In this document: positions 28,225-37,082 of the stretch, in pieces
Numbering within the stretch: position 1 is the first letter of the stretch
How the letters are laid out: every line of letters starts with the position of its first letter
DNA from: Bifidobacterium vansinderenii
Lineage (GTDB): Bacteria > Actinomycetota > Actinomycetes > Actinomycetales > Bifidobacteriaceae
Reading direction: 5' to 3'
DNA: 64,000 bases
Assembly: GCF_002234915.1 (NCBI RefSeq)
Contig: NZ_NEWD01000020.1
Coordinates: forward strand, 29,443 to 93,442
Made by a program: the position numbers and the translations under genes
Notes under the pieces: model-generated
Told to the model about the DNA's origin: nothing
The model's input: only the letters and a program-made list of their open reading frames with translations
Database searches by the model: none

Positions 28225-29040
28225 TCAGCGGACGCTGATGCGTACGGGCAGATCTCCGTCGGGAGAAGGAATGTCGTCGAATCGTGCCGGTGGCATGTCC
28301 CGACCGGCGTTCGTCGGGTCGAGTGCCGTCTGAGTGCCGTCCTTCCAGTGGAGAGTGAGTCTGTAGGATCGGGTGCGGGACTGCGAGCGCAACTCGATGG
28401 TGATCCGATCGTGGGAGCCTCTCCGATGACGAGCCAGAATCAACAATCCTCCTCCGCGGAATTGCGTCTCCCACGATTCCTCCGTGCCGGTCTCCGTCGG
28501 GATGCTGGTCGGGCCGGAGTCCGAGGACCCTCGAGCCAGCGCGGTATCCAGCAACGCCGATTCGAATGGCGTCGCCGACAGCTCCAGACTGAGCAGATCC
28601 GCTTCGAGATCCAGATCGGACCATCCGTATCCGGCCATGTGCGCGATATCCAGATTCGGATGATCCTCGCCGCCGTACTCGCGCTCGTGGTCCAGCGCAT
28701 TCTGAAATCCCATGGGCAGCGCATCGAGTCCGGTGGCGTTGCCGAGTCCCATCGATCGTCGGTAGGTCTCCCACACATCATTGACATGTGCGACGAGTGC
28801 GGGGTCGTCCAGCACCATGTATCCCAGTGCCGTGCCGAATCCGTGCATGGCGCCTGCGTGGAGGGTCCAGGCATCCACTGTCGCAGCCGGTCCGTCGCCC
28901 CAGACGTCATGTGCCGCCCGCAGACTGTCCCGACTGAACAGCAGGTCCTCGACGGGCCACGTCGTGGCGGTGCCCGTCGGGTCGTCCCATTCCGTTCCGT
29001 TCCGGTTGTCACCGGACGTGTCCGTGAAGTCGTCACTCAT
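28225..29040 (-). CDS. Unknown 271-aa protein
   Basis: No family recognised. It is acidic and rich in Asp and Trp in its first half, with predicted helices (GLGNATGLDALPMGFQNAL). The second half is a beta-type pattern (LLILARHRRG, ITIELRSQ, YRLTLHW) that might be a small sandwich domain. It has no signal peptide or membrane helix. GGAAAGG lies 9 nt before the ATG, and the start overlaps the end of the 828-residue gene by 8 bases. The two are therefore translationally coupled and probably work together. A 158-base gap with the leader motif separates it from the ATPase gene. Confidence 0.8.
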   Translation of the reverse strand: MSDDFTDTSGDNRNGTEWDDPTGTATTWPVEDLLFSRDSLRAAHDVWGDGPAATVDAWTLHAGAMHGFGTALGYMVLDDPALVAHVNDVWETYRRSMGLGNATGLDALPMGFQNALDHEREYGGEDHPNLDIAHMAGYGWSDLDLEADLLSLELSATPFESALLDTALARGSSDSGPTSIPTETGTEESWETQFRGGGLLILARHRRGSHDRITIELRSQSRTRSYRLTLHWKDGTQTALDPTNAGRDMPPARFDDIPSPDGDLPVRISVR

Positions 29041-31519
29041 AGTTGCATACCTTTCCGTTCAGGCTGCCGATGCAGTAGGGTTTGCGTTCGTGCATGCCGG
29101 CCAGATAGTCGTCGGTGCTCATGTCGTGTCCGCTCCATTCGTCCGGCCCGCCGGGAATGTCGACGCTGGCCGCGTATCGTGCCGCGTTCCAGAGATTGGC
29201 GCGCTGTGCGTCGCAGATCACGTGCTCCGCTGCATGCAGGGCGAGATCTCGTCTGAGTTGCAGGATACGACGATGCCGCTGTTCCCCAGACTCTTCGGTC
29301 TCCTTGGAATTCTTGACCGATGGTTTGGCCGGCGACGTTCCGGAGGCCGCGTCGGTGTCGGCCTGATTCACCCTGACCAGGGTGGTTGCCGCATAGGTCA
29401 GTGGATCCCGCTTTCTGCCATTGATGATCCTCACCGCGCGGTCCACGTCCTCGACCCCCTTGAGATCGGCGGTGCTCGGCAGGATCTTCGCGTCCGATAC
29501 GTCGTCCGTGTCGATGTCTTGGGGATCGAGGTAGTGATGCCAGAGGCCGGGACGGACCCGGCCGACCACGCTGCCCCACGGATCATGGGTCCAGCCTGTG
29601 GCGAGCGCGGCGAACAGCACGGTCTTCAGACTGGCGTCGATTCGCCCCTTGACATTGACGCTGGCCGGATGTTCGATGGCGTCGATGTGCACGTCGATCA
29701 TGGCGATCGAGTCGAACGTGCATCCGCCGAGCCCCCCGAGCATGTACAACATGCGCATCATGGCCTTGGCCGCCTTGATGTAGCTGTTGACCACGGTCCG
29801 CTTGGGATTGGACAGCGTTTGCAGTCTGGGATCGACGGCGGTGAAGGCGTAGTACCGGTAGAGTGACTCGTTGAATGCCGGAGTCTTAGGGTCCACGCCT
29901 CGATCCAGTGTCGCGAACGCCGCCTGCAACGCCCTGCAGCCACGCCAATCTGGCGCGAAGATCGTTGACGGATGCGCCGGTACGCCGATATCCGGATGCT
30001 GCGATTGCATCCACGCGTAGATGACCCGCATCGTATCGTAGATGGTCGAGCGGGTGTACGAGCCGGATGAGACGTTGTCTTCCGCCTTGTCGTAGGCAGG
30101 CGTGGCATCGTCGTCGCTGGTGTCGTCGTCGGCTCCGTCCTGCTGCGGCGTGTCTTCGTCGCCAGCGACATCCGGGAAGCGGTATCGCGTGGTGTATCTG
30201 ACCTTGCCATCGTCATTGGTGACGATCTTGCCATCCTCGTCCTTCAGGGGGACCTTTTCGCGGATCGCACCGTGGAGGTTGAGCCATGCCAGAACCAGCT
30301 GCGGACGTGCTGGCACGTCGCCGCCGACCAGGTTTCTGTTGTGCTCGTCGGGTTTGATCGCATATCGTACGATCGACGAAACGACGGCGGTCTGCGTGAG
30401 GTCCCCATGTTGATCGAGGAAGACGGCCGCCGCACGCTTGCCGTTCGGCGCGACCGACGTATTGCATAACGGTGTGATCGAGGCGACCATCGCGCTGTAG
30501 GCCACGGACATGGTGTCCCGTTCCATGTTCCGGGACGTGGAGTCGTCGGGGTCGTCGCCCGTCTCCTCCTGCCCCCGTCCGGGGAAGCGTTTCCGCATCG
30601 TACTGCAGACGTCCCGGGTCTTGCTCAGCAGAATCCGCCAGTCGGATCCGTTGCGCTCGATCTCCTGATGGGTCGCCTCCAGTGCCAGCGCGTAGTTGCG
30701 GATCCACACGCGTACCTTGGCGCGGGCGCGGGGCGTGCCGCGAAGCGCGAAATGCCGGTCATCCCCTGTAGATTCCCTTTTCTCTTTCGGCTTTGCGTCG
30801 TCTCCGGCCGAACCATCGGTGATGGTTCCCGCCAGAAAGTTGTGCCGCAGGTTCCTGCTGATCGCGTCCATCCATGCCGTACGTGCCCTGTTCAGCAGGT
30901 CATCGATCCGAGCATCGGTCGGTCGGTGTCCCCATGATCCGATGATCGACCGCACCTCCTCGGCCAGTCCTTCGGTCGCGCTGTCGGCGAGCTCACCGGC
31001 GATCGATCGATACCAGCGTTCCGTGATGTCGCAGGCGATGGTTCTGGGATCGCCATACACCGGATCGCCGTAATTGTAATGTACGGCAGCCTGGTAGGCC
31101 TTCTTGTCCTCACGATCATCGGGATGCTCGGCGGCATGGACGATTCCGGGGAACTCGTCATGTGCCCACTGCCGTTGCGCCTCGGCCAGACGATTCTCCG
31201 CCTCGTTGAGAATGTTCAGCGCATGATCCATGGGAATGCCGGATCTCTCCTTGAGATACGAGCTGATGCTGAACGACGGCTCCTCGACGTTCGGTGGATC
31301 GATCTCCTGATCGAGCAGCAGGCATCCGTTCTTGAAGATCGTATTGCGTTTGCGCTGACTGGGCTTGGTCAATGACTGCACGGCGGAGAATACCTTGAAT
31401 CTGAAGTTCAGAGCGGGCTTCGACAGCTCCGGGGAGCCGGCCATGGGAGTGAACTTCGCATCGCTGAAGAACTCTTTCGCCCGCTTCTTTCGATCGGCCT
31501 GAAAATCGTACTGGTCCAT
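29033..31519 (-). CDS. Unknown 828-aa protein, first gene of the ATPase/S1 run
   Basis: No family recognised. It is mostly helical, with a Lys/Arg-rich start, an acidic low-complexity insert (about residues 445-475, DDDTSDDD), and a Cys-containing C-terminal end (PYCIGSLNGKVC). It has no P-loop and no membrane helix. The ATG at 31519 has GAAGGGG 8 nt upstream; two earlier in-frame starts lack one. It overlaps the next gene by 8 bases and diverges from the caspase-like gene across a 143-base gap. The large size and helical content would suit a scaffold or receptor, but this is only a guess. Confidence 0.8.
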   Translation of the reverse strand: MDQYDFQADRKKRAKEFFSDAKFTPMAGSPELSKPALNFRFKVFSAVQSLTKPSQRKRNTIFKNGCLLLDQEIDPPNVEEPSFSISSYLKERSGIPMDHALNILNEAENRLAEAQRQWAHDEFPGIVHAAEHPDDREDKKAYQAAVHYNYGDPVYGDPRTIACDITERWYRSIAGELADSATEGLAEEVRSIIGSWGHRPTDARIDDLLNRARTAWMDAISRNLRHNFLAGTITDGSAGDDAKPKEKRESTGDDRHFALRGTPRARAKVRVWIRNYALALEATHQEIERNGSDWRILLSKTRDVCSTMRKRFPGRGQEETGDDPDDSTSRNMERDTMSVAYSAMVASITPLCNTSVAPNGKRAAAVFLDQHGDLTQTAVVSSIVRYAIKPDEHNRNLVGGDVPARPQLVLAWLNLHGAIREKVPLKDEDGKIVTNDDGKVRYTTRYRFPDVAGDEDTPQQDGADDDTSDDDATPAYDKAEDNVSSGSYTRSTIYDTMRVIYAWMQSQHPDIGVPAHPSTIFAPDWRGCRALQAAFATLDRGVDPKTPAFNESLYRYYAFTAVDPRLQTLSNPKRTVVNSYIKAAKAMMRMLYMLGGLGGCTFDSIAMIDVHIDAIEHPASVNVKGRIDASLKTVLFAALATGWTHDPWGSVVGRVRPGLWHHYLDPQDIDTDDVSDAKILPSTADLKGVEDVDRAVRIINGRKRDPLTYAATTLVRVNQADTDAASGTSPAKPSVKNSKETEESGEQRHRRILQLRRDLALHAAEHVICDAQRANLWNAARYAASVDIPGGPDEWSGHDMSTDDYLAGMHERKPYCIGSLNGKVCNYE

Positions 31520-31596
31520 TGACGCCCCTTCCATTCCCCGATCACGATATCGGAGAATCAACGTCGCGCTTGTGTATACCGGACAACAACTGTCGA

Positions 31597-31625
31597 TGTG
31601 ACCTCAGTCTACTCCTGCATATAAT
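31597..31625 (+). promoter_or_regulatory. Promoter of the caspase-like gene
   Basis: A perfect TATAAT at 31620-31625 with a weak -35 (TGTGAC, 31597-31602) 17 bp upstream. It excludes the in-frame ATG at 31624 as the start. Confidence 0.6.
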
Positions 31626-31662
31626 GGCCAAGCCGGTGCCGTGGAGTGATGAGGGGTGTTCG

Positions 31663-32721
31663 ATGGCTGATCTGCGAGAAGCCCTGTATGTGGGAATCAA
31701 CGAGTACGAACACAGGCCGTCCCTGCGCGCGTGCGAGGCCGATGCTCGTGCCATGGCCGAGGCTCTGGAGGTCGAATTCGGAGGCAAGTCGAACTGGACC
31801 CCGGCCTCGTCCGCATTGCTGCTGGGCGCGCGTGCCACCGAGCGCGAGCTGCTGTTACGCACCGAGAACCTGCTGCAAGCCGGTGCCTATGATCACGGTG
31901 ACGTATTGTTCTACTTCTCCGGTCATGCCGACCGACTCGATGACGGCGATCTGCTGCTCGCCAGTGTGGATGACGACCCGAACGATTCGGATTCTCGCCA
32001 CGGTCTGCGGTTCTCCCGGCTGGTGCGGTACATTCGCGAAGCGTCGGGAGTCAACAGCGTGACCATCATCCTTGACTGCTGCCATGCCGGCGCAATCAAG
32101 AACATCGACGTTCCCGTGAACGTGACCGTACTGGCCGCGTCGAGGGATAATCAGCAGGCCATCGAGAATGATGGCCGAGGCCGATTCACCGGCATTCTTC
32201 TCGCCGGTCTGAACGGCGAGTCGGTGGGCAGCGCCGATCTGTTTGGCGGTGTGACCGCGGTGTCGCTGTATGCGGATGCGAACGCCATGCTCAACTATCG
32301 GCGTGACCGCCAGCAGCCGATGCTCAAGGCCTGTCTGGAGAAGATCGTCGTGCTCAAGCATGTGCAGCCGAGTCTTGACATCCAATGTCTGCGCCGTCTC
32401 GGGGGAGACGATCCACGACCGGGGCGGGGACGCATATTCGACAGCGCAGCATCCGTGTTCGAGGCCTATCCGGAGATGGAGGCGCCGAACGCGGCCCACG
32501 GCGAATACCGGACCGGTGACGAGCGGGAACGGGATCTGACCGATTCCCAGCGACTGATGAACGACTTCAAATACTGGCGGAACGTGCATCTCATCGAACT
32601 GTACGACGAGTACGGGGAACCGTCGGACGATCTGTTCTTCGTCTGCCTGCATCGCGGAACCATCCGCCTGACCGCGCGTGGACGGTATTACTGGAATCTC
32701 GTCACTCAGGGGCGTCTCTAG
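31663..32721 (+). CDS. Caspase-like cysteine protease (peptidase C14)
   Basis: A 352-residue protein with a complete caspase fold start (LYVGINEYEHRPSLRACEADA). The catalytic dyad is His88 in FYFSGHAD and Cys140 in ILDCCHAG, as in metacaspases. The region after ~260 is a separate, possibly winged-helix, domain (LHRGTIRLTARGRYYWNL) that may recruit partners or substrates. Such proteases are common effectors in bacterial conflict systems. GAGGGGTG precedes ATG 31663. It is transcribed away from the 828-residue gene. Confidence 0.88.
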   Translation: MADLREALYVGINEYEHRPSLRACEADARAMAEALEVEFGGKSNWTPASSALLLGARATERELLLRTENLLQAGAYDHGDVLFYFSGHADRLDDGDLLLASVDDDPNDSDSRHGLRFSRLVRYIREASGVNSVTIILDCCHAGAIKNIDVPVNVTVLAASRDNQQAIENDGRGRFTGILLAGLNGESVGSADLFGGVTAVSLYADANAMLNYRRDRQQPMLKACLEKIVVLKHVQPSLDIQCLRRLGGDDPRPGRGRIFDSAASVFEAYPEMEAPNAAHGEYRTGDERERDLTDSQRLMNDFKYWRNVHLIELYDEYGEPSDDLFFVCLHRGTIRLTARGRYYWNLVTQGRL

Positions 32722-32777
32722 GCCGTTGGCCTCCGGCGGTGTCGTCGCGTGACTCTCCGAATCGAGAACTCGCCTGA

Positions 32778-33845
32778 CTACCTGATCGTGCAGTCCCTCA
32801 CCAGCGCCTTCAACGCCTGACGGTCCGTATCCGTCAGCTGCGGCGTGGAGTCGGCCACCGGGTTCATGAACGAACCGGGGGAGTCGGAGTGATCCAGGCC
32901 CAGCGCGTGCGCCGTCTCGTGCTCGATCACTTCGACCGCCACCGGCTGCCCGCCTTGCGCGCCGTCGCCTCCCGTGCGGAAGTAGTCCTCGTTCAGCTTG
33001 ATGTCCGCGTAGTAGATGATCGGCGCCTCGTTGTTGCGTGAGATGCCGCGTGGCTGCGCCTTGCCGAGCGTGCGCTGCGTGCGGTTCATGTCGAAATCCG
33101 GGTACTGTGCAGCCGTGAGGAACTCGAACCTGAACTCGGTGTGCGTGGGCAGGGCTCCGTTCGACTGGAACGAGCCGTCGCCCACCTGCTGCACCTCCTG
33201 GAAGCGCAGTCCGTTCACTGACGTGATCGTGTCCAGCGCCTGCTTCACCATCGCGCGTTCGTTCTCGCTCACCGAACCGCTGAATGCGTACCGGATGGGT
33301 TCGCAGGAGATCGCCAGTGCGGGCTGATCGTTGCCTTCGGAGAACAGCATGTATGAGTATCCGCTCGGCATGGGCGTCTGGATGCCGCCGAACTGCTGCG
33401 ACCGCTGGGATTGTCCGCTATTCGGCGAAGCGGACTGGCCGTTGATGCTGCCGCCGGCGTCGGACGAGCCACTATCGTCGCTGCCATTGCTATCGCCGCT
33501 CCGTCCGTTGGCGTCGGCGGTGCCGGCATCGGGGTCACCGCCCAGCAGGCCATTGAGCCAGTCCGTGATTCCATTGCCGTCCGACGACCCGTCATCGCCG
33601 AACAGGCCGTTCACATGGTCGTTCCACCACTGTGAGACGGAATCCTTGACCTCGCCGGCCTTGTCATCCAGCTCGGTGCCCCAATCCTTGGCCGACTGCG
33701 GCATGTCACGCACCGACTGAGGGATCTCGACGCCGCAGCCGGAAGCGCCCAGCAGCAATGCGATCACCGTCGCCGAAGCGCACACGGTCCTGCCGATGAT
33801 CCCGCCGATCCGGCGCCATTCATCGCCGTTGTCGTTGCCGTTCAT
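32778..33845 (-). CDS. Lipoprotein zinc metalloprotease (matrixin-like)
   Basis: A 355-residue surface protease. The signal peptide ends in a lipobox-like ALLLGASGC. A long Gly/Ser/Asp-rich linker (about residues 80-155) precedes the catalytic domain with the metzincin motif HETAHALGLDH and the Met-turn GSFMNP. GAAGGAATC precedes the ATG at 33845. It is convergent with the caspase-like gene. Being secreted, it may be an ordinary surface protease that only happens to lie in the island. Confidence 0.88.
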   Translation of the reverse strand: MNGNDNGDEWRRIGGIIGRTVCASATVIALLLGASGCGVEIPQSVRDMPQSAKDWGTELDDKAGEVKDSVSQWWNDHVNGLFGDDGSSDGNGITDWLNGLLGGDPDAGTADANGRSGDSNGSDDSGSSDAGGSINGQSASPNSGQSQRSQQFGGIQTPMPSGYSYMLFSEGNDQPALAISCEPIRYAFSGSVSENERAMVKQALDTITSVNGLRFQEVQQVGDGSFQSNGALPTHTEFRFEFLTAAQYPDFDMNRTQRTLGKAQPRGISRNNEAPIIYYADIKLNEDYFRTGGDGAQGGQPVAVEVIEHETAHALGLDHSDSPGSFMNPVADSTPQLTDTDRQALKALVRDCTIR

Positions 33846-33938
33846 GATGATTCCTTCGTTTGGGGAGCGCACCCGCATCCGAGTCTACCGGCATCGGATG
33901 CGGGTGCGCTTTGGGAAGAATGACGGAGCGAGGCAGTG

Positions 33939-36266
33939 CTAGTCGCTGAACTTGTCGTCATGCAGTCCGACGAAGGTGAACGTGATCAGTCCGTTGTCTC
34001 CGTCGTAGTAGTGCATGCGACGCGCTGCCGACGTATCGTTGGTGAGATACAGACGCCAGACCCGTTCGCCGTTCGGTCCCTTGCGGTACGGGGCGCCTTT
34101 ATGCTCGCTGACCTTCAGACGGTGCAGCTGATAGCTCTTCAGGGAGGCCGCGCGTCCGATCAGCACATCAACGGCGGCCTGCACCACCAGATTGCGATCC
34201 ACGGGAGTGTTCGCCAGCGTATCGAAGAACCCTTCGGTGTAATGCCAGACGGCCGGCAGCGGCATCCGCCTCTTGTCGTCGACGGAAAGCCCCAACGCCC
34301 ATGCCTCGCGGATCCAGGCGTCGAAACGGTCCGCCTCACAGCGCATGCGCTCCGCGTCATCGGCAAACAGCCTCACGCCGTGACCATCCTTTCGCATGGT
34401 GTGATACTGCCCGCTCAGATGGGCGATCCTCAGACGAAGATCATTCATCTTCCGCTTGTCATTCTTCCGCTGCCGACTGAGCCTGGCCTTGCTGCGCGTC
34501 AGCGCGTCGCTGCGATCCTGCAGGTCGCGGATCTGCGTGGCGAGGGTCATGATCATATCCGCGCTGTCCGAATCGGCGGATTCGGGAATCAGCGATCTGA
34601 TGTCCGTATCTTTGTCGATCAGCACAACGGATTGCGCTGCGGACGTCTCCTCGACGGGCTGCAGATCCTCCGGCTGAAGCCATGATGGGCCTCCCTCGAT
34701 CAGCGCCGGAGCGGGCTCGATATGATCCATATCCAGATCCTGGAATGAGATCGTCCAATCGGTGTCGTTCGTGCCCCGTCGGACAATGCGCATGGGGATC
34801 ACGGCATGCTCGCCGATCATCGTGCGCATATCGTCATCGTCAAACCGGCTGCCGTAGGCGTCCTCGATGCGTACGGTCACCGGCACGCCCGGATACAGGG
34901 AGACACGGCAGTAGTCCTTCCGGACCTTGTCCACACGACCGAGCACGGTCTGGCCGTCACGGTAGTCGGCGATCGCCTGTCGGCCATCGCGAACGGTCAG
35001 TCCGGCCAGCATCCTGAGCGTGGGATTGTACGTTCCCTGGACCTGCTGTCCCTTGGCCAGCACACGATCCGCGGGCAGTTCCTGAACCTCCTCGGGAAGT
35101 GCGATGGAGATCGGCACGCCCTGATACTCGGCGATGCCACGGCCGGCGCAGACACCGATCACCGTGACCGTAATCGCGATGTCGGACTGGGACGGGGCGC
35201 CAGATAATGCGTACTGCCTGGCGAACATGCCGATCGCATCATCGACGATGCGAGGCAGTTTGGCGAATCCCTCCTTCTCGGTATAAGCCGTATACGGACC
35301 CCTCAAGAGGATCGGCCTGTCGACCCAGTTCCGGGACGCCGGATACAGTCGCAGCGCTCCTCCGTAGACATGCGTGCCGGGAGGCAGCAGGGTTTCGAGC
35401 GCTTGACACGCGTTGGGATTCTCCACCTCGACCACCGAGGCATATCCGTTCAACCGACCAGCCAGATCCGTGGTGTCCACCGCGCAGGTCTTGGGATTCG
35501 GGTGGGAGCGCCGGGTCGCCACAACCGTTGGCATCCTCCGATCGGACATCAGCCATGCGGCGAACTCCTCGATGTCGCCCTCCGACACGATATGCACCAG
35601 ACCGTCGGCCTCGTCATGCGGGGAGCCATTCCAGACGGGGTGCCTGTCATCGGCGCCGGCTGTGGGTGCCACGGCGGGTGTCGAGATAGACGTCGTCGAC
35701 GCATCCGATGCGGCGTTCGCCGCCGGATCATCGTCCGTGGCAGTGGGCTGGTCGGTCCTAGTGGTGGACGTCTGCGCGGATTGCGCTCGCTGTTCCGATG
35801 CGAGCTGCTCGCGAATCAGATTACGCAGCATGCGTCCATATTCCTTCCGATCAAACTTCCGCGAATTGATCAGCAGCTTCGCCAGATCAGGATCCCCATC
35901 AAGCCAGCGGGAGTCGGAAGGATAGATGCGGGTCGCGCCGTTGAACGCGGAACGATTCTCGCCGATGCGCCCGCTGAACTCGCGGTTCAGCCAGCCCGGG
36001 TCCAGCACCGCAACGTCGACGTCGAACTCGGCGCGGATCCTGTCGGGATCGACGACGGGACGCTGCATCCTCTTGGGAATGGTCATCAGCACCAGCGGAC
36101 GATCGCGATGGAATCGATGCAGATACTCGGACAGCGAGAACACATCGTTAAGCGTGCGAATACGCACCACATGGTCCGACGGGAACAGATCGATGCTGCG
36201 TGACTGCCCAGCCGACGTGATGTCGGCGCCGGTGATGACCGTGGTCTTCCTGATTTTCCTGGCCAT
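33939..36266 (-). CDS. Unknown 775-aa protein, S1-like domains, paralogue of 23144-25510
   Basis: Same architecture as the 788-residue protein. It has a duplicated module (DVFSLSEYLHRF ... AFNGATRIYP and DIEEFAAWLM ... VYGGALRLYP) around a Thr/Ala/Asp-rich linker. Two OB/S1-like stretches follow (VLAKGQQVQG; GQTVLGRVDKVR to DWTISF), then LIDKDTDIRSLIP, a basic coiled coil and the same tail (RVWRLYL ... FVGLHDDKFSD). Identity between the paralogues is high in the S1 part and low in the linkers. AAAGGAAAA precedes the ATG. It carries the shared leader motif, unlike its paralogue. Confidence 0.85.
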   Translation of the reverse strand: MARKIRKTTVITGADITSAGQSRSIDLFPSDHVVRIRTLNDVFSLSEYLHRFHRDRPLVLMTIPKRMQRPVVDPDRIRAEFDVDVAVLDPGWLNREFSGRIGENRSAFNGATRIYPSDSRWLDGDPDLAKLLINSRKFDRKEYGRMLRNLIREQLASEQRAQSAQTSTTRTDQPTATDDDPAANAASDASTTSISTPAVAPTAGADDRHPVWNGSPHDEADGLVHIVSEGDIEEFAAWLMSDRRMPTVVATRRSHPNPKTCAVDTTDLAGRLNGYASVVEVENPNACQALETLLPPGTHVYGGALRLYPASRNWVDRPILLRGPYTAYTEKEGFAKLPRIVDDAIGMFARQYALSGAPSQSDIAITVTVIGVCAGRGIAEYQGVPISIALPEEVQELPADRVLAKGQQVQGTYNPTLRMLAGLTVRDGRQAIADYRDGQTVLGRVDKVRKDYCRVSLYPGVPVTVRIEDAYGSRFDDDDMRTMIGEHAVIPMRIVRRGTNDTDWTISFQDLDMDHIEPAPALIEGGPSWLQPEDLQPVEETSAAQSVVLIDKDTDIRSLIPESADSDSADMIMTLATQIRDLQDRSDALTRSKARLSRQRKNDKRKMNDLRLRIAHLSGQYHTMRKDGHGVRLFADDAERMRCEADRFDAWIREAWALGLSVDDKRRMPLPAVWHYTEGFFDTLANTPVDRNLVVQAAVDVLIGRAASLKSYQLHRLKVSEHKGAPYRKGPNGERVWRLYLTNDTSAARRMHYYDGDNGLITFTFVGLHDDKFSD

Positions 36267-36281
36267 GATGTTTTCCTTTCG

Positions 36282-36355
36282 GTTGGGGGCGACGATCGAA
36301 CGACCGTCACTCCCAACAGGCGCAACCGCATGTGCCTGAGCACCGCGACACGCCG
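36282..36355 (-). promoter_or_regulatory. Shared structured leader motif, copy 2 (775-aa gene)
   Basis: On the minus strand: CGGCGTGTCG, 13 nt (which itself holds GUGC-UCAG-GCAC), CATGCGGTTGCGCCTGT. A 13-bp hairpin follows, GUUGGGAGUGACG against CGUCGCCCCCAAC with one mismatch, and then AAAGGAAAA. CGCG pairs with UGCG inside GGCGU/GCGCC. It lies 50 nt before the ATG. Confidence 0.75.
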
Positions 36356-36435
36356 ATGAAAGGAAAAGAATCGGAAAATCAGGAACGCCGATCAGACGCG
36401 CCGGCCGGGAATGTCATCCGGCGGATTCAGCGTCT

Positions 36436-36951
36436 TCAGTGATGCACACCCTCCGGCCAGATCACGGTGACGGGCTTCCCCGTCTCATGGGCGTATGCCA
36501 CGGCGTCGGCCGTGCCGCCTTTGCCGTTCGCCGGCTGACCATCCCAGAACGCCACCAGAAGATCGCAATCGTCCACCACGCGCTTGCCGGCTGCCAGATA
36601 CGCGTCCTCGCACGGTTCCGCATATCCCAGCGTCACCACCTGACGGGCCTTGCCCACCAGCGCCTCGAACGATTCGAGTCCGGCGTCGTCGAACGTACGC
36701 TCATAGCGTCGCGAGGGCAGAATCGCCTTCAACGTGTGCCCGGTGCGTAGGATCTCCGCGGCGAACAGCTGATCCGCACCTACCGCGAGGGAACTCAACC
36801 CCACCACGAGGCGGCCGTCATACTGTGCCAGAAACTCGCGCAGACCGCGCTCAACGAACACACGTGCCTCCTCGGGAATGCGCTGATGCCCCGTCACGCC
36901 GATGTAAATGACCTGTTCGTCGTTCGTCGTGTCAGTTCCGCTCATCGTCAT
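36436..36951 (-). CDS. SLOG-like (DprA/LOG Rossmann) protein
   Basis: A 171-residue single-domain protein. It starts with VIYIGVTGHQRIP and has GLSSLAVGADQLFA, the repeating Gly/Asp pattern of the SLOG (DprA/LOG) Rossmann superfamily, and DLLVAFWDGQPANGKGGTAD near the end. SLOG proteins bind or process nucleotide-derived ligands and often sense signals in conflict systems. It lies 169 bases upstream of the 775-residue gene in the same direction, and diverges from the TPR-like gene at 37083. The start at 36951 rather than 36945 is uncertain. Confidence 0.78.
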   Translation of the reverse strand: MTMSGTDTTNDEQVIYIGVTGHQRIPEEARVFVERGLREFLAQYDGRLVVGLSSLAVGADQLFAAEILRTGHTLKAILPSRRYERTFDDAGLESFEALVGKARQVVTLGYAEPCEDAYLAAGKRVVDDCDLLVAFWDGQPANGKGGTADAVAYAHETGKPVTVIWPEGVHH

Positions 36952-37082
36952 GCAACCTCGCTTTCGAAGGCTCCGCGCCATTCGCTCCCGAGTCTACTCG
37001 ACGGCCGATCACTGTGATGGGATATGGTGGGAGGTGCGGGCTCGATGACGAGCCACGACGACAACGGCAAGGGGGATGGACG

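Noticed and set aside
28225..29040. Bacterial gasdermin as a partner of the caspase-like protease
   Set aside because: The 271-residue protein lacks a hydrophobic pore-forming pattern, and the beta part is only in its second half. There is nothing to support gasdermin.
31624..32721. Earlier start of the caspase-like gene at ATG 31624
   Set aside because: That ATG overlaps the TATAAT -10 box and has no ribosome site; ATG 31663 has GAGGGGTG and starts at the conserved region.
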